A stretch of 5,145 bases of DNA from Spirochaetaceae bacterium. GTDB taxonomy: Bacteria > Spirochaetota > Spirochaetia > B11-G9. Position numbers and translations under genes: made by a program. Shown here piece after piece: positions 1 to 5,145 of the stretch (its first letter is position 1; every line of letters starts with the position of its first letter). A model generated the notes under the pieces. It had not been told where the DNA came from and ran no database searches. It saw only the letters and a list, made by a program, of their open reading frames with translations. Where the stretch lies: positions 1 through 5,145 of the forward strand of contig JAUVLL010000250.1 in assembly GCA_030600745.1 (NCBI GenBank), given 5' to 3'.

Positions 1-540
1 AAGGGTATCCATATTTATAACAGTAAGATCAGAATCATAATAATGAATACCATTCCCGCTGAATACAGAGTTCAGCACCGTTGGAGAAGCATTATTGTCC
101 TCTTTTATCCCGTAATATTTGTTTCCTGAAAACTCGGAATCTCTTACAGAAATACCTGATATTAAGAGATGCAGACCTGTTATGTTATCTATAAACAGAC
201 AACTGACAATTTCATCAAGAACTGCAGAAGATGTAACAGTTAAACCTCTGCGTGCACCAGCTATTTCAATCCCCTCAAAATTTCCAGTTCCTTTAAGAAG
301 TATGCCATTCCAGCTTACTGCTGAACCTTCAAACAGCTGATAATTGGCATTACCTTCATGAATCAAAAAGGCTCCGTTTCCTATAATAAGCTCGGCAGGT
401 TCGGAAACTGTACCTGAAACTCCACCCTTACATACTATTACTGTATTAGGAGCAATAGTTAACGTAATCCCTAACGGTACTATTACCGGTCCGGTTATAT
501 TATGTGTTCCGCTCCAGACCTCATCCACATAAAGAGTACC
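1..540 (-). other. Right-handed parallel beta-helix domain, N-terminal part (residues 1536-1715, continues off window)
   Basis: The domain opens with a standard entry sequence for bacterial beta-helix proteins: LYVDEVWSGTHNITGPVIV (1538-1556) then GITLTIAPNTVIV (1559-1571), the 'x-V-P-x-G-x-T-L-T-I-x-P-x-T-V-I' capping turn. It continues with AELIIGNGAFLIHEG (1584-1598), SWNGILLKGTGNFEGIEIAG (1611-1630), and turns SCLFIDN (1648-1654), DSEFSGN (1669-1675) and NSVFSGN (1692-1698). The Phe of these turns are 21 and 23 residues apart, one coil each. Such domains occur in polysaccharide lyases, adhesins and many uncharacterised surface proteins. No lyase-type catalytic residues can be assigned in the visible part. 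Several more coils are expected beyond position 1. Confidence 0.82.
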
Positions 541-3500
541 TTCCTGAGTATTATTAACATCTACAGTTGAAACATAGGCTTCAGATTGTCCAAGACTGTC
601 TTCAACAAAACATTCCAATTCGTATTCTGTTACCGATAACCTGGGATCGGAATGAAAAAGAGTAGTCTCTACTATCTCTTCAGGAATAACCGGAAGAATC
701 ACAGCTTCAAAACCATCCCGGCTAAGGGTATACCTGATCATATTAATACCATCCTGATCTGTAAGGTCCCAATCGAATGCAGAAAGCGTAAATGGGCGGC
801 CTGGATTTACAACTATGCTCTCCGGAAGAGATATCTGAGGAGGTGCATTGTACCGTATAGACTGCTGCACAGCTTCAGTGTTTTTATTTCCAACAAGATC
901 TTCAACATTAACTTCTACTAAATATATGCCCCAGTTTTCATCTTCAGGTGTAAAAGTAATATTCACTGCTCCGCTTACTCCATTTATCCCATTTATAAGC
1001 TTCTTTTCTGTTATAAATAAATTGTTATCAGGGTTATACACTTTTACTTCTACTATAACTGCTTCACTTAATAAGTCGGTAGTATTAATTTCCAGTTCAA
1101 CAGAACCATTTATCACAGGCCTGGATAACAGTGCATCCGTTCCTACCTGCCCTGGATCCACTATTGAAACAACAGCCTCAGGAGCAGAAAAATCTGCAAC
1201 AATCTCAGAAGTACTGAACCAGTCTGAATCAACTCCAGCCCTATTTCTTAATGAGATAAATACCTTATAACGTTTACTGTTTTCAAATACTGTACCCTTA
1301 AATGTTAATCCTACTTCTCTAAGAATTGTTGTTGCAGTATCAAGGGTCTTAAAAGGTAACTGCTCTGGAATCTGCGGATCGGAACCTTCCAGTATTTCTC
1401 CAATAAACCAGCGATATCCCAAAATACCGCTTTCCCCATCCTGTGCATCTATTTCAACTCCATCAACAGCCGTTGCTCTGGTTAAATATCTCGTTTCAAA
1501 AACAAACTCTTCTCCATCAAATATAATAGTATTCTGTGGTACTTCAACTACTATCTCAGTTGGTGCTGTACGATCTACTAAACTCCAGTCACTCATAACT
1601 ATGGAGCTCCAATTGCCAAATCGATCACAGGCTGCCGCCTCAACAAGAAGGCGGTCTTTATCATTTACATTTTCTCCACCAGTTAAATCGGTGAACATAT
1701 GTGTTTCCTCAATTATCTTAATAACTTCATTTTTTGTAATCCAACCGTCGGTTACAAGTCCCGGATATCCCAATAGACTAATTCGGTATTGCCATTCATC
1801 TATATAACTAATTGCATCTGTGGTATCAAAACCAAACCAAATAGAATCAGAAATAAAGGGGCTTACATCCAGGTTAGTAATAATCGGTGCTGAAGTATCA
1901 ACAATTACTGTTAAACCGGCACTTGTTGTTAAATCAAGTATATTGGTTCCAGTAATGGATAACTGGTAAACACCTTCACTTACTACTGCTGTATTCCAGG
2001 CTTTACTGCTGCCGTCCAGGATCTCTTCTGCAACTACTATTCCGTCTTTTTTCAAATTAATATCATAACTTATGTTGCTCAGCTCCGAGATAGATGTAGA
2101 CCATATGAAGTATAAATTACCATCCCTGTATTCACCAGTCAGATCAGTTATTCCGGATTGTTCCGGTTTATATAAAATCCCCTGACTGTAGAATGGCAGA
2201 GAGCTGTTCCCTGCACTGTCATTAACAAAAAACTCATACCATATTTTTTCATTAGCTATAACAGTTCCTGATTCTATTGAAATAACAAATTCATCCAATT
2301 CATTGTTATTCAGAGACAAGTCCTCAGAGCTGTTCCATTCTCCACCTATAAATTCACCACGACGATATTGGATCTCTGTTACTATACTTGTTTGATCAAA
2401 GCTTTGGATTTCAACTGGTAAATCAAGAGAATCAGAATAACTCTTGTTATCATTTACATCTATTCTTGCAATATATGGTTTTGTCGAATCTATTATTATT
2501 CCGTTACTATAGACAATATTATGAATTCCAGCTTTATTTATTACTTTTACAGCTAAGACTGCAGTTTGTCCCTCTTCAGGAACATCCGGTAATGCAATTT
2601 CTATTTTAGGATTGATATCCAGATAATTTTCGAATTGAATCCAGCTGTCTTCAGATAAACCATCATTTCCATTTAATACCTGGTATAAAACATTATCAAT
2701 TCCACTTTCCAAATCAGAAACGGAAGAATCAAGAATAAAACTCAGAGCATCGTATTCAGGATTGATATAGTCACCAGGATCTATTATACCACCAAGAAGA
2801 GGTGGAGTATCATCGAAGATGACAACTCCTCCGGATACTTCACTTATATTTCCGGCATAATCCTGTACTATCATAGATATTGCAATATGGTCTCCAGTCT
2901 CCAGAGAAACTCCAACTGGAAAGTCAATTTTTCTGTCCTCACCAATTTTTTCTGCCTGCAGTATTACTTTTCCAAGAACTTCTGTAGAAAAATATTCAAC
3001 ACCTTCATAATTTTCAGTAATAAAATCACCCTGGGAATCTCTTTGATAACGTTCGAATTTGATCTCTAAATTAGATAAACCATTATTGTCATCTACATTC
3101 CAATCCAGGTTAGCAGATAAATCTGTACTGAACGGTTCTGCATTAAAAACACTAATTATCGGGGAGCTGGTATCAATTATTGTACCCAGACTGCTCGCTG
3201 ATTCAACCCAGTACCCGTCTTTACATTGAGCTTCAACCTCAAATCCGTACCGATGACCATCTGTAAGAGCCTCAGTAAAATGGATTGTCAAAAGACTGTC
3301 TGTACCTTCCTTCCATGGACTAATTGCATTGCTAAGTCCGTCAATAAACTCTACAGCACGATAGCGGTATATACTAACTTCCTTACTCCCGAAATAATCT
3401 GCTTTTGCACTTAAACGGCTATTATTATTCGAATACAGAGCTGAATCTGTAACTGTAAGATAATTATCATCTGTAATAATATTTAACTCATATTGAACAG

Positions 3501-5145
3501 AATAATCAGAAATATTCCCACAAATATCTCTTGCTCTTAATTTAACTACATATCTGCCAGGATCTATTTCCGGAAGGGATAATATATATTCATCCATGAT
3601 ACCGGATACTTTCAATTCTCCATCAATATTTCCTTCCAAAAGGCTTGATAATGCCGGTTCCTGTTCTCCAATCAATCCTGCCCAAAGTTCATACCCGGTT
3701 ATAGGATTCAGATCCTCAGCTGATAAACTGAGAGCGATCTTCTGTCCCGGATAAAGATTATCAAGGGAAACAGGAGTTTGAATGCTAAATTCAGGTGAAA
3801 GAGTATCGAGTATGAAGCTTATTTCTTCCGATGTGCCAATATTCCCGGCCTTATCATTTAAGCTGAGTTTAAGAGAATATAAACCATCTGCCTGTACACT
3901 TTCTATTAATTCCTCAAGGGTGCCCTGATATTCCAAATCATCAAAGACAAGAAACCATTCTTCGTAATCTCCTGGATTGGTCTCAATTGCCTGAACATCC
4001 AGAGAAGTGAGCTTTGAAGAAGTACTTAGATATTTTATTCCATTGTATTTATCAAATACACTATCTCCGGACACCAACACTTCCGGGGGAAGCATATCTA
4101 AAATGATAGAAGTGGGAATTTCAAACAGGACAGATACATTTCCTGCGTAATCAATAGCTTTAAGACTTAGAGACAATTCACTTTCACTGTCTGTTACAGA
4201 AAGATCCAAAGCCGTATATTCAGAGATTGTTCCACTATTTTCAAGGAAACCGTCGTTACTTTCAAAGAAAAATCTTCTCTCAGAGATCTTCTCCCCATCC
4301 TGTTGTATCTCTACAACAGCTTCTTTTATACCAGTAACTCCATCAGTCCAATTAAAGGTGACAGGAATCTGAGGAGAAGCCGTATAATAAACAGTTTCGC
4401 TAAAATCGGTAACTGATCCATCACTGATTATTGGAACCGTACTATCAACAACAAAATCAAGCTCTGTAAACTCCTGCTCATTACCAAGGTTATCTTCTGC
4501 AGTTATTACTACTCTGTAGCCATCACTCTCAGGAAGAGAAAAATGATTTACATCATGAAGGGATTCCTCCATGTATATTGTCTCTTCGCCTAAAGTATCC
4601 AGGGAATATACAACTAGTGTTGCAGAAGCAAAACCTGAAAGAGAATCTTCCAAAGAAGTACTAAAACCGTCATGGGATATTAAATATCCTTCCTCAAGGT
4701 CAGGTGTAAACGTTATATCTGGGGCAGCTTCATCATAAATAAAGTCTTCCAGAGAATATCGCTGTTCTTCTCCATAATAAACCTGATCAGCTCTGATCCA
4801 AACATCTCGATATTCAAACACCAATCCTAATTCACTTCCCTCTACATACCCATAGCTATTTTTTATCTCTTCCATAACAGCAGAAAAGTCCAGATAAAGG
4901 CCTATTTCATCTATTGTTGTATACTCGGTAACGACTGATGAAAAATCATCTTTAAGAATTATTCGACCTTCCAACCGGTCTCCATCTATATCTGTTCCTG
5001 CTGCAGCTAAACTTGAAAAAGGACCTAAGTAGTATAATTCTCCTGTAGAGTATCTGTTCTGATAAGTTATTTGCTCCTGGGTAATCTCAGGAGAAATATT
5101 TTTCACTTCTCTTATAAAATTTATACTCTCTGCATCCGAAGATTC
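1..5145 (-). CDS. Giant extracellular Ig-like repeat / parallel beta-helix protein (internal fragment, both ends missing)
   Basis: The minus-strand frame beginning at 5145 is open through position 1: 1715 sense codons, no TAA, TAG or TGA. The first in-frame Met is residue 91, inside a continuous acidic domain, so no start is assigned and the true start lies beyond 5145. Domain order is: an unassigned N-side segment (1-138), about 13 Ig/FN3-like modules (139-1535), then a right-handed beta-helix (1536-1715). No transmembrane stretch, signal peptide or catalytic motif is visible. Asp/Glu outnumber Lys/Arg about three to one, and there are six Cys (542, 641, 1173, 1512, 1572, 1649), which suits a secreted protein. 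Related architectures in bacteria are usually annotated as hypothetical surface proteins or Ig-like domain proteins. A role in adhesion or cell-surface structure is inferred from architecture only. The sequence shows no frameshift or internal break. Confidence 0.95.
541..849 (-). other. Module M13, PKD/cadherin-like final module before the beta-helix
   Basis: M13 (residues 1433-1535) follows the boundary IRYNAPPQI (1430-1438) and opens differently from the other modules: VVNPGRPFTLSAFDWDLTDQ at 1445-1464, then DG and IRY (1470-1472). The pattern 'v-x-P-G-x-x-f-x-L-x-A-x-D...D-x-D-G' resembles PKD-like or cadherin-like domains. It closes with CFVEDSLGQSEAYVS (1512-1526), where D-x-x-G-Q replaces D-x-x-G-N. 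No D-T-x-x-P boundary follows. Instead a short polar linker (VDVNNTQE, 1528-1535) leads directly into the beta-helix. It probably acts as the adaptor between stalk and helix; that role is inferred. Confidence 0.55.
1192..1572 (-). other. Module M11, the longest module of the array
   Basis: M11 (residues 1192-1318) is about 127 residues, against 91-120 for the other modules. It contains the clearest D-x-E-S-G-I-x-x-Y core of the array (DGESGILGYRW, 1236-1246). The additional length appears to lie around EILEGSDPQIPEQLPF (1250-1265) and the following TLDTATTIL stretch, and could form an extended loop. Its end signature is RNRAGV (1300-1305), with Asn in place of the usual Asp, and its boundary is VADFSAPEA (1316-1324). 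The fold is inferred to be the same beta-sandwich as its neighbours. Confidence 0.6.
1897..2169 (-). other. Module M9, the most diverged and shortest beta-sandwich module
   Basis: M9 (residues 993-1083) begins after a weak boundary (ILYKPE, 990-995) and lacks D-x-x-G-N; its counterpart is roughly TGTNILD at 1065-1071. It instead has FN3-like features: GNLYFIW ending at Trp1015, ISYDINLKKDG at 1025-1035, and EGVYQLSITG at 1057-1066. At about 91 residues it is the shortest module, close to a normal FN3 domain length. It closes with the best copy of the boundary motif, IVDTSAPII (1081-1089). It could be a genuine fibronectin type III domain inserted among Ig-like modules. I cannot separate the two folds from sequence alone. 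Confidence 0.55.
3172..3804 (-). other. Modules M4-M5 of the array, joined by a degenerate boundary
   Basis: M4 (448-557) opens with TLSPEF, has an ITGYELW strand (482-488) and ends with DICGN (540-544), the only D-x-x-G-N copy carrying a Cys. The expected D-T-x-x-P boundary is then missing: residues 556-562 read IITDDNY with no proline. M5 (558-658) has an FN3-like look, with IYRYR at 592-596, a Trp at 611, a DGHRYGFEVEA strand (629-639) and CKDGYW at 641-646 where the other modules have D-x-x-G-N. M5 closes with a textbook IIDTSSPII (656-664). M4 and M5 may form one rigid two-domain unit, or M5 may belong to a different beta-sandwich family. The domain borders here are less certain than elsewhere. 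Confidence 0.6.
4732..5145 (-). other. N-side segment of the giant protein, unassigned domain (residues 1-138)
   Basis: This acidic stretch precedes the clear module array. It has aromatic, strand-like runs (GELYYLGPF at 35-43, LGLVFEYRDVWIRADQVYY at 106-124) and an Asp-rich DIDGD at 52-56 followed by E59. It ends in IYDEAAPDI (136-144), which matches the boundary motif hydrophobic-D-x-x-x-P seen between later modules. Residues from about 36 onward may therefore be one more, strongly diverged, beta-sandwich module in which the usual D-x-x-G-N is not recognisable. Residues 1-35 look like the tail of a preceding domain. I do not recognise a specific family. The first in-frame Met (residue 91, position 4873-4875) sits mid-domain and is not a credible start. 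Confidence 0.45.

Larger units (their letters stand above)
541..4731 (-). repeat. Protein-level tandem array of about 13 diverged Ig-like/FN3-like modules (residues 139-1535)
   Basis: Approximate modules by residue: M1 139-234, M2 235-350, M3 351-447, M4 448-557, M5 558-658, M6 659-778, M7 779-886, M8 887-992, M9 993-1083, M10 1084-1191, M11 1192-1318, M12 1319-1432, M13 1433-1535. Two signatures define them. A D-x-x-G-N motif near each module end is exact at D218, D332, D431, D540, D762, D976, D1174 and D1416, near-exact at N870, N1301 and D1516, and degenerate in M5 and M9. A boundary motif like VDTSAPII has its Pro at 142, 238, 354, 451, 662, 782, 890, 1087, 1195, 1322 and 1435, and Pro994 is a weaker copy. 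Both motifs are typical of bacterial Ig-like domains in large surface proteins. The copies are diverged, so the array is a repeat in protein, not in DNA. The modules probably form an elongated stalk; this is inferred. Confidence 0.85.

Noticed and set aside
119..340. Plus-strand 73-codon open frame
   Set aside because: It is antisense to the beta-helix coils, has no recognisable family, and is explained by codon structure of the minus-strand gene.
848..1270. Plus-strand open frame of 140 codons, the longest on that strand
   Set aside because: It lies wholly antisense to the giant frame and gives a Ser/Thr-rich, low-complexity product with no domain signature. The opposite strand here encodes parts of modules M11-M13 with conserved motifs.
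1635..1654. Inverted repeat CCGCCT / AGGCGG with an 8-base loop, possible terminator
   Set aside because: The stem is only six pairs, there is no T-tract in either direction, and it sits inside codons of module M10 in an uninterrupted frame.
2388..3414. Plus-strand short open frames at 2388-2609, 2887-3069 and 3226-3414
   Set aside because: All are under 75 codons, antisense to modules M5-M8, and Leu/Tyr/Phe- or Cys-rich with unnatural composition. I treat them as shadows.
4873..4875. First in-frame Met (residue 91) as a possible gene start
   Set aside because: The frame is open upstream with the same acidic, strand-rich composition. No signal peptide follows this Met, so the start is taken to be beyond the window.
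1..5145. CRISPR, tRNA, rRNA, insertion sequence or phage component
   Set aside because: I saw no direct repeats with spacers, no transposase or phage-like protein, and no RNA-like conserved sequence. The continuous coding frame leaves no noncoding space.

Overview
The window is the interior of one very large protein-coding gene on the minus strand. Read from position 5145 down to position 1, the frame is open for all 1715 codons (5145 = 3 x 1715), with no stop codon and neither end of the gene in view. The start lies beyond 5145 and the stop lies beyond position 1. Residue n below means codon n of this frame, covering positions 5146-3n to 5148-3n. I see no second gene, RNA gene, mobile element, CRISPR array, promoter or terminator. 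The plus-strand open frames are chance antisense readings of this gene.

Layout in protein order (right to left). Residues 1-138 (4732-5145) are an acidic segment of no recognised family that ends in a degenerate copy of the module-boundary motif. Residues 139-1535 (541-4731) are a tandem array of about 13 diverged beta-sandwich (Ig-like or FN3-like) modules of about 90-127 residues. Most modules end with a D-x-x-G-N motif followed, 18-22 residues later, by the proline of a 'hydrophobic-D-T/S-x-x-P' boundary. Residues 1536-1715 (1-540) change to a right-handed parallel beta-helix, with N/S-x-F-x-x-N turns repeating every 21-23 residues. The helix is still running at the window edge.

The protein is strongly acidic (about 290 Asp/Glu against about 90 Lys/Arg by hand count), has only six cysteines and has no membrane segment here. 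This fits an exported or cell-surface stalk-and-head protein in which the Ig-like modules form the stalk and the beta-helix a binding or structural domain. That role is inferred; no enzyme active site is visible.

The organism is bacterial. The DNA is AT-rich (roughly 38-40% G+C by eye), and ATA (Ile) and AGA (Arg) are used freely. Giant Ig-like plus beta-helix proteins of this kind are common in free-living Spirochaetota, Cloacimonadota and related anaerobic or marine bacteria. A spirochaete is my best guess, at low confidence. No new multi-gene system can be supported; what is notable is the size and architecture of this one protein.
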